DNA of 64,000 nucleotides, from contig CAKSWS010000002.1 in the NCBI GenBank assembly GCA_934512155.1, positions 20,639 to 84,638 on the forward strand. The letters run 5' to 3'. Origin of the DNA: an uncultured Eubacterium sp. Its GTDB lineage: Bacteria; Bacillota; Clostridia; Oscillospirales; Acutalibacteraceae. Every line of letters begins with the position of its first letter. Positions within the stretch are counted from its first letter, which is position 1. Below, piece after piece: positions 44,445 through 53,252 of the stretch. The position numbers and the translations under genes are program-made. The notes beneath the pieces are model-generated. The model had not been told where the DNA came from and made no database searches. It saw only the letters and a program-made list of their open reading frames with translations.

Positions 44445-44795
44445 ATGGCAGGATTTCATATTGACAGAATATCGGAAGATATTAAGCGTGAAATAATTTC
44501 TTTAATGCGTGAGTTAAAAGACCCTCGTGTTAACGGAAAAATGCTTACGGTGGTTAATGTAACCGTTTCATCCGATTTAAGTTATGCGAAAGTATATGTC
44601 AGCGCAATGGAAGGTATAGAAACGGCAAAGGTTGCCTGCAAAGGTTTAACGTCTGCTCAGGGATATATTCGCCGTGCGCTCGGAAATAATCTTCATTTAA
44701 GAAAATCACCGGAATTAACGTTTATTGCCGATGATTCAATAGAAAAAGGAATGGAGATTTTTGAAAAATTAAAAGGTACTGCAAATGAGGATTAA
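44445..44795 (+). CDS. rbfA: 30S ribosome-binding factor RbfA
   Basis: The 116-aa KH-fold protein has RISEDIKREIISLMRELKDPRV, VNVTVSSDLSYAKVYVS and the ELTFIADDSIEKGM block. It acts in 16S rRNA 5' end maturation and cold adaptation. Its 3' end overlaps nrnA by 11 bases. Confidence 0.94.
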   Translation: MAGFHIDRISEDIKREIISLMRELKDPRVNGKMLTVVNVTVSSDLSYAKVYVSAMEGIETAKVACKGLTSAQGYIRRALGNNLHLRKSPELTFIADDSIEKGMEIFEKLKGTANED

Positions 44796-45726
44796 TGTTG
44801 AAAAATGTGCTGCTCTTTTAAAAGAGCAAAATGATATTCTTATTTTAACTCATGCCCATCCCGACGGCGATACGTTGGGATGCGGCTTTGGGCTTTGCCG
44901 TGCTTTGCTTAAATTAGGCAAAAATGCAAAGGTAATAAATGCGGATTCCATTCCGAAAAAGTATAATTATCTTTTTGAAGATTTGGACTTGCTTGATTTT
45001 GAACCAAAATATGTTGTTGCAGTTGACACGGCTACAGAGAATCTTTTGGGTTCTCTTGCCGATGTTTACGGCGGTAAAATCAATCTTTGCATTGACCATC
45101 ATTCCACAAACACTGATTTTGCACAAAATCTTTTGTTAGAGGAAACTGCGGCGGCTTGTGAAATTATTTATAAAGTTGTTTTGCAGCTCGGCGTTGATAT
45201 TGATAAAAAAATTGCCGATTGTCTTTATACTGGTATTTCGACAGACACGGGCTGTTTCAGATATGCATCATCCACACCGGATACTTACAGAATTGCGGCG
45301 AATTTAATGGAAAAGGGTGCAGATAACGGCACAATTAACCGCATTATGTTTGAAACCAAAACAAAATCCTATGCAAGGTTGGAAAGATTGGCGCTTGACG
45401 GAATGAGGTTTTATTGTAATGACAGGGTGGCTGTTATTACGGTTACGCAGGATATGTATGCAAAAACAGGTTCTAATGAGCAGGAAACGGAAGCGCTTGC
45501 ACCTGTAACACGCCAAATAGAGGGCGTTGAAATCGGTGTTACAATTCGTGAAAAGGAAGACGGAACATGCAAGGCGTCTTTCAGAACATTTGGCATAAAT
45601 GCGGCAACATTGGCTAAAAATTTCGGCGGCGGCGGTCATCCACAAGCAAGTGCCTGCAGGTTTGATTGCAACGTTGAAAAAGCAGTTGAAATGATTATTG
45701 AAAAATGCGGGGAAATTCTTGAATGA
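44785..45726 (+). CDS. nrnA: DHH-family oligoribonuclease / pAp phosphatase NrnA
   Basis: NrnA degrades 2-5-mer RNA and dephosphorylates pAp. The 313-aa protein carries THAHPDGDTLGCGFGL (DHH motif I region), VAVDTAT, IDHHST, and the DHHA1 domain with GGGGHPQASACR at the C-terminus. It lies in the infB operon between rbfA and truB, its usual place in Firmicutes, and overlaps both neighbours. Confidence 0.93.
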   Translation: MRINVEKCAALLKEQNDILILTHAHPDGDTLGCGFGLCRALLKLGKNAKVINADSIPKKYNYLFEDLDLLDFEPKYVVAVDTATENLLGSLADVYGGKINLCIDHHSTNTDFAQNLLLEETAAACEIIYKVVLQLGVDIDKKIADCLYTGISTDTGCFRYASSTPDTYRIAANLMEKGADNGTINRIMFETKTKSYARLERLALDGMRFYCNDRVAVITVTQDMYAKTGSNEQETEALAPVTRQIEGVEIGVTIREKEDGTCKASFRTFGINAATLAKNFGGGGHPQASACRFDCNVEKAVEMIIEKCGEILE

Positions 45727-46619
45727 CGGGAATAATCTGTGTTAATAAAGGCAAAGATATAACTTCTTTCGGCGTTTGTGCAAAAATGCGGGGAATTTTG
45801 AAAGAAAAAAAGGTTGGGCACACAGGAACTTTAGACCCTATGGCAACAGGTGTTTTGCCGGTTATGGTTGGCGGTGCAACAAAATTTCTTAATTATTTGC
45901 CTGAAAGCGATAAAGGCTACAGAGCAACGTTTTTGCTTGGAAAAACAACAGATACTCTTGATATTACGGGCACTGTTACGGCAGAATACAGCGTTAATGT
46001 TTCACCTGCCGATGTGGAAAGAGCGCTTGGCAATTTTAGGGGTAAAATAATGCAGATTCCGCCAATGTATTCTGCTGTTTCTGTTAACGGTCAAAGGCTT
46101 TATGATTTGGCACGAAAGGGTATTGAAGTTGAAAGAGCAGAAAGAGAAGCGGAAATAAAAGAATTATCTCTTGTAAGTTGTAATGAAGCGGATAATGAGT
46201 ATGTAATAGATGTTTTTTGTTCAAAAGGCACTTATATCAGAACGCTTATAGATGACTTAGGCAAGCTTTTGGGCTGCGGTGCTGTTATGACAGCGCTTGA
46301 AAGAACAAACGCCATGGGATTTACACTTGAAAATTGCTTGAGCCTTGATGAATTACAGCAGCTGAAGGACAGCGGAATCGGCTTTGACAGCGTTATAATT
46401 CCGGTTGAAAAAGCACTTGAAGTTTATGATGATGTTAAAATCAGTCAGGCGCAGACCACACGTTTTAAAAACGGCGGTGCTCTTGATTTGGACAGAATAA
46501 GAAAAACTTTGCAATGTAATACAATTTACCGGGTTTATTCTTTTGAAAACGAATTTTTAGGCTTAGGCAAAACAGATGAAAATGAATTAAAAGTTGCAAG
46601 GCTTTTAATTAACAGATGA
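45723..46619 (+). CDS. truB: tRNA pseudouridine-55 synthase TruB
   Basis: TruB converts U55 of tRNA to pseudouridine. The 298-aa protein has KVGHTGTLDPMATGVLP with catalytic Asp38, DKGYRATFLLGKTTDTLD, IPPMYSAVSVNGQRLYDLARKG and GTYIRTLIDDLG. It overlaps nrnA (ATGA) and ribF (TGA/ATG). Confidence 0.95.
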   Translation: MTGIICVNKGKDITSFGVCAKMRGILKEKKVGHTGTLDPMATGVLPVMVGGATKFLNYLPESDKGYRATFLLGKTTDTLDITGTVTAEYSVNVSPADVERALGNFRGKIMQIPPMYSAVSVNGQRLYDLARKGIEVERAEREAEIKELSLVSCNEADNEYVIDVFCSKGTYIRTLIDDLGKLLGCGAVMTALERTNAMGFTLENCLSLDELQQLKDSGIGFDSVIIPVEKALEVYDDVKISQAQTTRFKNGGALDLDRIRKTLQCNTIYRVYSFENEFLGLGKTDENELKVARLLINR

Positions 46620-47437
46620 TTATGACAAACGATAATAATAAAAACAGAATAGCGGTGGCACTGGGCGATTTTGACGGAATGCATCTTGCTCACAAAACGG
46701 TTGTAACAGGTGCAAAAAATGTTACAATTTATTGTGTGCATAATAAATTTTCTCTTCTTCAAAAAAGTATTTTTCAGGAAAGATATAAAAATGCCGTTTT
46801 TGCAGATTTTGACAAAATAAAAAATTATTCCGGCGAGGAGTTTATTGAGGAGATTTTAATAAAAAAATTTCACGCTCAAACAGTTCTTTGCGGCTTTAAT
46901 TTTCGTTTTGGCAAAAACGCTTCTTGGTCTGCTGTTGATATGCGCAATTATTTAGAGAAAAAAGATATTTGGGTGCGTATTTTGGAAGCACAGGATTATG
47001 AAAGCTTGCCAATAAGTTCAACCCGTATAAGAAAAGCCGTTAAAGAGGGCAGGATCGTTGCCGCAAATGAAATGCTTGGTTATAATTTTACTTTTGAAAA
47101 CGAAGTTATAAGCGGCGACAGGCGTGGCAGAACGATAGGCTTTCCCACAATTAATCAGCATTTGCCGCAGGGGCTTATTGTGCCTAAATTCGGCGTTTAT
47201 GAAAGCAAGGTAATAGTTGACGGCAAAGAGTATAAATCTTTTACTAACATAGGAATGAGACCTACTTGGCGTGTTGATGAACCTCTTTGTGAAACTCATC
47301 TTTTTGGATTTAACGGTGATTTATATGGTGAAAACGTGGCAGTGGAATTGTTAAATTACCTTCGTCCTGAAAAAACGTTTAAAGATGTTAATGATTTAAA
47401 AAGGCAGCTTGATTATGATAAAAGCAGTATTATTTGA
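46616..47437 (+). CDS. ribF: Bifunctional riboflavin kinase/FAD synthetase RibF
   Basis: RibF makes FMN and FAD. The 273-aa protein has the N-terminal nucleotidyltransferase domain (ALGDFDGMHLAHK, CGFNFRFGKNAS, PISSTRIRKAVKEG) and the C-terminal kinase domain (GDRRGRTIGFPTIN, FGVYESKV, ETHLFGFNGDLYGE). It is a little shorter than the usual 300-315 residues, mainly in the first domain. Coupled to truB by overlap. Confidence 0.93.
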   Translation: MIMTNDNNKNRIAVALGDFDGMHLAHKTVVTGAKNVTIYCVHNKFSLLQKSIFQERYKNAVFADFDKIKNYSGEEFIEEILIKKFHAQTVLCGFNFRFGKNASWSAVDMRNYLEKKDIWVRILEAQDYESLPISSTRIRKAVKEGRIVAANEMLGYNFTFENEVISGDRRGRTIGFPTINQHLPQGLIVPKFGVYESKVIVDGKEYKSFTNIGMRPTWRVDEPLCETHLFGFNGDLYGENVAVELLNYLRPEKTFKDVNDLKRQLDYDKSSII

Positions 47438-48077
47438 TTTTGACGAAACTCTTCAAGACAGAACAGCGGCTTTCGATAAATATACAAACACATTTGTTTC
47501 AGCATTTTTACCTTCACTTTCTGCAAAAGAAAAGGAACAGTGCAGAAGAGATATGGTTGAAACAGGTAACGGCGGCTATGTTAATCGTGTTGAATGGTTT
47601 AACGGTTTAATAAAAATGTGGCATTGGGAAAATTCCCCATCAGCGGAGGAACTTGCACGCCATTATGACGAACAATTTGGTTTTCATATTGTTATGTTTG
47701 AAGAATCCGTTCCGCTTTTAAAGGAACTTCAAAAGCGTGGCTTTAAAACCGGTGTTATAACAAATGGTCCATCTGTTTTGCAAGGCACAAAAATGAAAGA
47801 AAGCGGTTTAATTCCTTATTGCGATATTGTTGTTATTTCCGGCAATTTGCCTTTTGCAAAACCGGATGCACAAATTTTTAATTATACAGCCGAAAAATTA
47901 GGCGTTAATGTTGATGAGTGCGTTTATGTGGGCGATCATCCCGTAAACGATATTCAAGGTGCGTTAGATTCGGGAATGAATGCAATTCGTATGAATTGGG
48001 GCTGGTTTAAGGATAAGGATTTACGCAGTGATGTGCCGATTGTAAATAATATTTACGATGTTTTAAATTATGTATAA
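47415..48077 (+). CDS. HAD-superfamily hydrolase, YjjG-like
   Basis: The 220-aa class I HAD protein has motif I LFDFDETL, a helical cap, motif II VITNGPS, motif III Lys in AKPD and motif IV VGDHPVNDIQGA, followed by MNWGW. YjjG-type members dephosphorylate nucleotides or FMN-like phosphates. It overlaps ribF by 23 bases, and a riboflavin-linked phosphatase role is possible but only inferred. ATG 47415 is preferred over TTG 47409. Last gene of the rimP operon. Confidence 0.85.
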   Translation: MIKAVLFDFDETLQDRTAAFDKYTNTFVSAFLPSLSAKEKEQCRRDMVETGNGGYVNRVEWFNGLIKMWHWENSPSAEELARHYDEQFGFHIVMFEESVPLLKELQKRGFKTGVITNGPSVLQGTKMKESGLIPYCDIVVISGNLPFAKPDAQIFNYTAEKLGVNVDECVYVGDHPVNDIQGALDSGMNAIRMNWGWFKDKDLRSDVPIVNNIYDVLNYV

Positions 48078-48115
48078 AAAGGAACGGTGCCGATTATCGG
48101 CACCGTTCCTTTTTC
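48076..48115. terminator. Strong bidirectional terminator at the end of the rimP operon
   Basis: A nearly perfect 18-bp stem, AAAAAGGAACGGTGCCGA with TCGGCACCGTTCCTTTTT. The flanking genes converge. Confidence 0.93.
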
Positions 48116-48117
48116 TT

Positions 48118-48300
48118 TTATAAGTCGTCTGCATCCTGCACAGGTTCTTCGTATTCACCTTTAAAATAAGTGTCTGCCGTGGTGCCTGTATAACTGCCGT
48201 TTGTGTCGCTTTGAACCATATCTCGGCTGATGTATGATGTTAAATCAATCACTTTTTTTCCGTTGATTTTGCTTTCCTTTTTCTTTTTGTTTTTATCCAT
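48118..48300 (-). CDS. Small hydrophilic protein, 60 aa
   Basis: The 60-aa product has a Lys-rich start (MDKNKKKKESK), a middle VIDLTSYISRDM segment, NGSYTG and an acidic C-terminus EEPVQDADDL. I recall similar tails in short unassigned Firmicutes proteins but cannot name a family. A GAGGTGA site lies 6 bases before the ATG, inside a terminator-like hairpin (48301-48343). It follows the actin-like gene on the same strand and ends at the bidirectional terminator. Confidence 0.65.
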   Translation of the reverse strand: MDKNKKKKESKINGKKVIDLTSYISRDMVQSDTNGSYTGTTADTYFKGEYEEPVQDADDL

Positions 48301-48343
48301 AAAAAATCACCTCGCCAATATTGTTGGCAAAGGTGATTTTTTT
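48301..48343 (-). terminator. Terminator-like hairpin containing the ribosome binding site of the 60-aa gene
   Basis: AAAAAATCACCT pairs with AGGTGATTTTTT and GCCAA with TTGGC. On the minus strand the 3' arm AGGTGA is the ribosome binding site and the T6 tract is the spacer to the ATG at 48300. The upstream gene stops at 48349. Confidence 0.8.
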
Positions 48344-48348
48344 ATTCT

Positions 48349-48972
48349 TTATATTTTTTGTACATCAATTACGGAAATTTTATCCATAAACTGTTTTGGT
48401 GTAATAATTTCGCCCATTTCAAAAAAATCATCCATATTAAGGTTAAAATTGTTTATAAAAATGGGCGTTTTTTCATATTCGATTTCTATATGCAGTCGTT
48501 TGGCGTCTTCTTTAATTTGGTTCGGGTCGTAATCATTAACATCATAATATCTGCAAGCCTGAATTTCGTTGTTTTTAACATATTGTAAAACAAGGTTTCG
48601 GCTTGATTTTGAAACAGAAATATATGCTTCAATATCTTTCGAAAGGGCTTGACCCATGGTCATTTGCGCCACAGCTTTGCATGCTCCGGAATGTAAAAAG
48701 AATTCGTTAATAAAAATACTTTCAAGTGCGCTTGTGTCATCGGGCACAATTATTGCCAAAATATTTTTTGAAAGTTTGCCGGAATGAATGGATTTAATAA
48801 ATTCTTTTATATAGTGCTGGCTTTCTGCAATTTTTTTTGCGTAGGAATGGTAAAACGGAATGTTCGGTTGAGTTGAAATACCCGGTAAAGAAAAGGGTTT
48901 AAATTCATCTGCATTTTTATCGTAAACTAAAATATTGGTGTTTGTAATAATTACAGGGATTGTTGTAGCCAT
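48349..48972 (-). CDS. Degenerate actin-like (MreB/FtsA-type) protein, 207 aa
   Basis: There is no clear family name. The N-terminal VIITNTNILVYDKN resembles a degraded phosphate-1 loop. The block ILAIIVPDDTSALES..NEFFLHSGACKAVAQMTMGQALS aligns by eye with the MreB/Hsp70-type segment (VPS..TEVE...A..AGA..v.li.EP.AAA), followed by a beta hairpin like the phosphate-2 strand but without the DxGG glycines. At 207 aa it would be only one lobe of an actin fold, so ATPase activity is unlikely. AAGGA precedes the ATG, and a TTGATT-17-TAAAAT promoter serves it. The 60-aa gene follows. Confidence 0.5.
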   Translation of the reverse strand: MATTIPVIITNTNILVYDKNADEFKPFSLPGISTQPNIPFYHSYAKKIAESQHYIKEFIKSIHSGKLSKNILAIIVPDDTSALESIFINEFFLHSGACKAVAQMTMGQALSKDIEAYISVSKSSRNLVLQYVKNNEIQACRYYDVNDYDPNQIKEDAKRLHIEIEYEKTPIFINNFNLNMDDFFEMGEIITPKQFMDKISVIDVQKI

Positions 48973-48996
48973 TATTTCACGTCCTTTTATGTTAAT

Positions 48997-49025
48997 ATTT
49001 TACAATATGTTGTGCATTAAATCAA
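48997..49025 (-). promoter_or_regulatory. Promoter of the actin-like gene
   Basis: On the minus strand, TTGATT (49020-49025), 17 bases, TAAAAT (48997-49002). Confidence 0.55.
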
Positions 49026-49052
49026 TAAAATAACCAAAATTTAAAAAATATA

Positions 49053-49081
49053 GTGCATTATTATGTGCGTTATGGTAAAAT
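49053..49081 (+). promoter_or_regulatory. Probable promoter of the DUF3048 gene
   Basis: GTGCAT (49053-49058), 17 bases, TAAAAT (49076-49081), with an extended -10 TGG. Confidence 0.45.
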
Positions 49082-49100
49082 AACGGCAGGAGGTCTTTAT

Positions 49101-50495
49101 ATGAGTGATAAAAATGATGAACTTGAAAAAATTCTTAATGAAATAAAAAACGGCAAATCACAAGAGCAGGAAACGAATTTCAGTATTAATGAAAGCGAAA
49201 AAGATTCTGCTCCCGAACAGCCTGATTTTATATATTCGGATGAAAGTAAAGAGGAAAATGTAACACAGGAAATTGAAGAAAATAATTCGGCAGAATTCGA
49301 TTTAAAAGAAGAGCAAAGCAAAGCAGATGATACTTCAGGCAGTGTGGATTTAAATGATTTGGTGGCAGATGAATATAGTGAAGAGGAAAATATTATGAAA
49401 AAAGGCGATAATAAAAAGAAAATAATTATTGCAATTATTGCTGCAGTGGTTGTTGTGGCAGTTGCAGTAGGTCTTTATTTCGGCGTTTTTGCAAAAAAAG
49501 AAGAGCCAACTACAACACAGCCTACAACCGTAACAACAACGGCAGCTCCTGTGGTTATTCGTAATCCGTTAACAGGCGAGGCTGATTACAACACGGCAGC
49601 TGTAGGTAAACGCCCGATTGCGGTTGTTGTTGAAAACTCAAAGGGTGCAAGACCGCAGTATAATATGGACACGCCTGATATTATTGTTGAAGGCGAAGTA
49701 GAGGGCGGCGAAACACGTATGCTTTGGTTTTATGCCGACCAAACAAACCTGCCTGAAATGGTTGGCCCAAACCGTTCTGCAAGACCGAGCTATGTAATTT
49801 TTTCAAAATTCTTTGATTCTATTTTTGTTCATTACGGCGGCAGCCACAGTAAGGGCGATTATGTTGGCGGATATGAAACAATTAAAAGCGAAGGCGTTGA
49901 CGATGTAGATGGTATTTATGTTTCAAGTTGCTTTAAGCGTACAAAAGATAAGGTGTCGCCTCATAATGCTGTTTTGCTTGGCGATAAGTTATTGGATGTT
50001 TGCAACGATAAGGGCTACAGACTTGACCTTGATGAAAATAATTTTTCAAAGCTTGCATTTAATGAAAAGCTTCAGACTGTTTCAACTACGCCTTGCCAAG
50101 AGCTTAAAGTTAAAATTTCTGACAGAACCGCAACTCACACATTGACCTTTGATAGTGAAAAAGGCGTTTATACAAATGCAAATGATTACGGTGCACCTGT
50201 CAGCTTTACAAATGTGCTTGTAATGTTTGCCGAGTCTACTTATATTGACAAGCAAAATTATAAAGGTTCAGGTAAAACAGAAACATATTTGAATTACACT
50301 TACTCAAGCGGTACCGGTAAATATGCTTCTAACGGCACAATAGTTGATTTTAACTGGAAAGTTGAAAACGATAAGCTTTATTTCACAGATATAAACGGTA
50401 AGGAACTTAAACTTAATCCGGGTAAATCTTGGATTTGCCTTGCATCGTCAAATCACAATGGTTCGGTTGAAGTAACTGCACCGTCTGCAGAATAA
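49101..50495 (+). CDS. DUF3048 (YerB-like) membrane-anchored extracellular protein
   Basis: The 464-aa protein has an acidic cytoplasmic N-terminus (about residues 1-100), one membrane span (about 107-130) and a Thr/Pro-rich linker. The extracytoplasmic DUF3048 domain pair follows, with NPLTGE, RPIAVVVENSKGARPQ, DIIVEGEVEGGETRMLWFY, VGPNRSARPSYV and HYGGSHSKGDY. The function of the family is unknown. ATG 49101 follows AGGAGG; an in-frame upstream ATG at 49053 overlaps the likely promoter and lacks a site. A second membrane protein gene follows after 12 bases. Confidence 0.88.
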   Translation: MSDKNDELEKILNEIKNGKSQEQETNFSINESEKDSAPEQPDFIYSDESKEENVTQEIEENNSAEFDLKEEQSKADDTSGSVDLNDLVADEYSEEENIMKKGDNKKKIIIAIIAAVVVVAVAVGLYFGVFAKKEEPTTTQPTTVTTTAAPVVIRNPLTGEADYNTAAVGKRPIAVVVENSKGARPQYNMDTPDIIVEGEVEGGETRMLWFYADQTNLPEMVGPNRSARPSYVIFSKFFDSIFVHYGGSHSKGDYVGGYETIKSEGVDDVDGIYVSSCFKRTKDKVSPHNAVLLGDKLLDVCNDKGYRLDLDENNFSKLAFNEKLQTVSTTPCQELKVKISDRTATHTLTFDSEKGVYTNANDYGAPVSFTNVLVMFAESTYIDKQNYKGSGKTETYLNYTYSSGTGKYASNGTIVDFNWKVENDKLYFTDINGKELKLNPGKSWICLASSNHNGSVEVTAPSAE

Positions 50496-50507
50496 GGAGA
50501 ATAAAAT

Positions 50508-51350
50508 ATGAACGTACCCATGGCGGTTTCTGTACCTAAAAGTAAAAAAGGTAAAAAAATTGTTGCAATAATAATCGGTTGTATAGCAGTTTTGATTGCT
50601 TCTTCGATAATATTTATTACTGCAGATGAGTTGAAACAAGACAGAAAACCTATTGATTCCAAAACCGTTAATTATAACTATATGGATTCATTGGAATATT
50701 ATGAATTAAAGGATGTTTGCATTTTTGATTGTTACGGAACAGTTACTTATGACGACAGTTCTTTAGATGAATGGTATTATCTTGTTGCGTTTGAAGATAA
50801 AGACGGTTATACATATTTTGCATCATTAAAGGTAGAAGGTGAGGATTCGGATTTTCAGCGATTTAAAGAATATTCTGAAAATGACGATGCACTTATCGGC
50901 GATATGGTAACGGAGATGTGTGTTGAAAATGCAGATAAAGTAACAACCACCCTTGATTCTGATGTGTGTTCTTGGTATCAAGACGCTGTGGCACAGTTTA
51001 ATGATATGGGAATTACAGATTCCGGTGTTTCTTTTGAATATGCTTGTCCTGCAGGTGATTTTGACAATTATATTAAGGATGTAAGAAGTAGTTTAACCAT
51101 TGGTTTGTATGTAGGTATTGCAATTTTTGCTTTAGGTGCCATTCTTGTTTTTTATGGTTTTTGCAGTAAATCAAAAGTAACAGCTCAAAATGCAAACAGC
51201 GGCACAGCTTATCAGATGCCTGAAAAGCCTGTTTATTATGATCCGTTGGCTTCTAAGCAAGATAATGATTTTGACGGTGATGCTTCTGCTTCTCAAAGTA
51301 ATGTTTATACCGAAACAGAACCAAAGGACGACGAAAATAATAATTGGTAA
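50508..51350 (+). CDS. Two-span membrane protein of unknown function
   Basis: The 280-aa product has a Lys-rich N-terminus, a first span (about residues 18-38), an extracellular domain of about 155 residues rich in Asp/Glu/Tyr with four or five cysteines, a second span (about 198-222) and an acidic, Asn-rich cytoplasmic tail ending DDENNNW. I do not recognise a family. AAGGAG precedes the start and it is co-transcribed with the DUF3048 gene, which suggests a shared envelope role. Ends at a strong terminator. Confidence 0.7.
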   Translation: MNVPMAVSVPKSKKGKKIVAIIIGCIAVLIASSIIFITADELKQDRKPIDSKTVNYNYMDSLEYYELKDVCIFDCYGTVTYDDSSLDEWYYLVAFEDKDGYTYFASLKVEGEDSDFQRFKEYSENDDALIGDMVTEMCVENADKVTTTLDSDVCSWYQDAVAQFNDMGITDSGVSFEYACPAGDFDNYIKDVRSSLTIGLYVGIAIFALGAILVFYGFCSKSKVTAQNANSGTAYQMPEKPVYYDPLASKQDNDFDGDASASQSNVYTETEPKDDENNNW

Positions 51351-51352
51351 TA

Positions 51353-51390
51353 AAAATCCCTTTTCGTGTAATACGAAAAGGGATTTTTTT
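51353..51390. terminator. Bidirectional terminator
   Basis: AAAATCCCTTTTCGT pairs with ACGAAAAGGGATTTT and is followed by T. The flanking genes converge. Confidence 0.92.
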
Positions 51391-51910
51391 ATTTTAAGTT
51401 TCTTACAAATTCAAAGGCCTTATCTTCGCCTTCTTCTTTTAATATTATTAATGCTTTTTCAAGCAAAGCGCTTGTGTTTGGGTGTATTTGAATTCTCGGT
51501 TTTGCTCTTTGAAAATATTCAAGCGGGTGGGCGGTTGTGTAATTTTTTCCTTGGTAAATTTTACTTGCCGCCACTCTGTCGCAAAACATTTCTTTAAAGT
51601 AGCGAATCGGCATTTCTACAGGTTCCATTTTTTTGGTGGCTGAATTGTAGTCCATCCAATATTCATAATGGTGCTTGTTTCTTCCTTTGTGGTGAAGCCA
51701 GGCAGAGGAATAACCTATTGCATTTCGTTCTGCTTCGTTTGGAGAACGTGTTCCCAAATAATATTTTGCGCCCGGAATAAATTCTGCAAGGGAATATTTA
51801 GAAAGGTCATGCTTTAATCCTTGAAGCGGAATTCCTGCTTTAACGCAGTGAGCAAAAACTCTGTGCCTGTGTTTTGTTATTGTTATAAAATGAGAAATGG
51901 GTTTTGCCAT
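51389..51910 (-). CDS. DUF5662 family protein
   Basis: The 173-aa cytoplasmic protein matches my memory of DUF5662: HFITITKHRHRVFAHCVKAG, LKHDLSKYSLAEF, YYLGTRSPNEAER, GYSSAWLHHKGRNKHHYEYW and RYFKEMFCDRVAASKIY. The conserved His/Asp pairs (HRHRV, HDLSKYS, HHKGRNKHH) suggest an HD-like metal-dependent phosphohydrolase site; this is inference. CAGGTGC precedes the ATG. Its promoter overlaps the end of ugd, and a hairpin lies in its leader. Confidence 0.8.
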   Translation of the reverse strand: MAKPISHFITITKHRHRVFAHCVKAGIPLQGLKHDLSKYSLAEFIPGAKYYLGTRSPNEAERNAIGYSSAWLHHKGRNKHHYEYWMDYNSATKKMEPVEMPIRYFKEMFCDRVAASKIYQGKNYTTAHPLEYFQRAKPRIQIHPNTSALLEKALIILKEEGEDKAFEFVRNLK

Positions 51911-51929
51911 AATATTGCACCTGAAAACA

Positions 51930-51970
51930 AAAGACTGTTACAGGCTGTGTAAGCCTGAATAACAGTCTTT
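51930..51970 (-). terminator. Hairpin after ugd, in the leader of the DUF5662 gene
   Basis: On the minus strand, AAAGACTGTTA pairs with TAACAGTCTTT and CAGGCT with AGCCTG, followed by TTTTGTTTT. It begins directly after the -10 of the promoter at 51971-51999. Confidence 0.8.
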
Positions 51971-51999
51971 ATATTAACACTTATTATAACACTTGTCAA
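51971..51999 (-). promoter_or_regulatory. Promoter of the DUF5662 gene
   Basis: On the minus strand, TTGACA (51994-51999), 17 bases, TAATAT (51971-51976), just downstream of the ugd stop codon. Confidence 0.65.
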
Positions 52000-52002
52000 A
52001 GA

Positions 52003-53223
52003 TTAATCTCTGCCGTAAATATCCCTTGTATAAACTTTTTGGCAAACATCTTCAAGCTCGTCGTTCATTCTGTTTGCAATAATTACGTTTGATTTGTTTT
52101 TAAATTCGTTTAAGTTGTTAACAATTTTGTTTGAATAAAACATATCGCCGTCTTTAAGGGTTGGTTCGTAAATAATTACGTTTGCACCCTCGCCTTTAAT
52201 TCTTTTAATGATTCCCTGAATTGAACTTTGGCGAAAATTATCTGAATTTGATTTCATTGTAAGCCTGTAAACGCCAACGGTTGCAGGTGCTTCTTGTGAG
52301 TGATTTGCTAATTTAAGAACTCTGTTTGCAATAAAGTCTTTTCTTGTGTCGTTTGAATCAACAATGGCTTTAATAAGATTTTCCGGAATGTCGGCGTAGT
52401 TTGCAAGTAATTGCTTGGTGTCCTTTGGCAAACAGTATCCGCCATATCCAAATGACGGGTTATTGTAATGGCTTCCTATTCTTGGGTCAAGTCCTATGCC
52501 TTCAATAATTTGCTTTGAATTTAAGCCGTGAATTTCGGCATAAGTGTCAAGTTCGTTAAAATAACTTACACGAAGCGCTAAATATGTGTTTGCAAACAAT
52601 TTAACGGCTTCTGCTTCGGTGGAATATGTAAATAAAGTGTCTATATTATCTTTAATTGCGCCCTGTTGCAGCAATTTCGCAAATGTTTGCGCTGCTTCTT
52701 TCACTTCTTCTGAACTTTCTTTCGGCACGCCAACAATAATTCGGCTTGGGTAAAGGTTGTCATAAAGAGCTCTGCCTTCTCTTAAAAATTCCGGGCTGAA
52801 TAAAAGTTTTGTATTTGGATATTTTTTGTGCATACTTTCTGTAAATCCTACCGGTACGGTTGATTTAATAATCATAACCGCATTAGGGTTTACATTGCTA
52901 ACGGTTTCAATAACGCTTTCAACAGAATCAGTGTTAAAGTAGTTTTTTTCAACATCGTAGTCGGTTGGTGTTGAAATGATAATAAAATCTGCATTTTTAT
53001 ATGCCGTTTCGCTGTCTGTGGTAGCAGTTAAATTTAATTTTTTGTTCGCCAAGTAGTCTTCAATTTCATTATCGACAATAGGGGACTGTTTGTTGTTTAT
53101 TAATTTAACTTTTTCATCAATAATATCAACTGCAAATACTTTGTTGTTTTGTGATAAAAGAACAGAGTTTGATAAACCTACATATCCTGTGCCGGCAACG
53201 GCAATAACATAATCTGTTTTCAT
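52003..53223 (-). CDS. ugd: UDP-glucose 6-dehydrogenase
   Basis: Ugd oxidises UDP-glucose to UDP-glucuronate for polysaccharide synthesis. The 406-aa protein has the NAD-binding [65 protein letters not shown], catalytic Cys (about 264) in [11 protein letters not shown], and a C-terminal nucleotide-binding domain. A UDP-N-acetyl-sugar dehydrogenase is a less likely alternative. In Bacillus the homologue YwqF is a target of the tyrosine kinase YwqD; the CpsD homologue lies at 28.0-28.8 kb. Its own promoter lies upstream of a strong terminator. Confidence 0.9.
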   Translation of the reverse strand: MKTDYVIAVAGTGYVGLSNSVLLSQNNKVFAVDIIDEKVKLINNKQSPIVDNEIEDYLANKKLNLTATTDSETAYKNADFIIISTPTDYDVEKNYFNTDSVESVIETVSNVNPNAVMIIKSTVPVGFTESMHKKYPNTKLLFSPEFLREGRALYDNLYPSRIIVGVPKESSEEVKEAAQTFAKLLQQGAIKDNIDTLFTYSTEAEAVKLFANTYLALRVSYFNELDTYAEIHGLNSKQIIEGIGLDPRIGSHYNNPSFGYGGYCLPKDTKQLLANYADIPENLIKAIVDSNDTRKDFIANRVLKLANHSQEAPATVGVYRLTMKSNSDNFRQSSIQGIIKRIKGEGANVIIYEPTLKDGDMFYSNKIVNNLNEFKNKSNVIIANRMNDELEDVCQKVYTRDIYGRD

Positions 53224-53252
53224 AAATTTTACCCTTTCAATATAAAAAGTTT

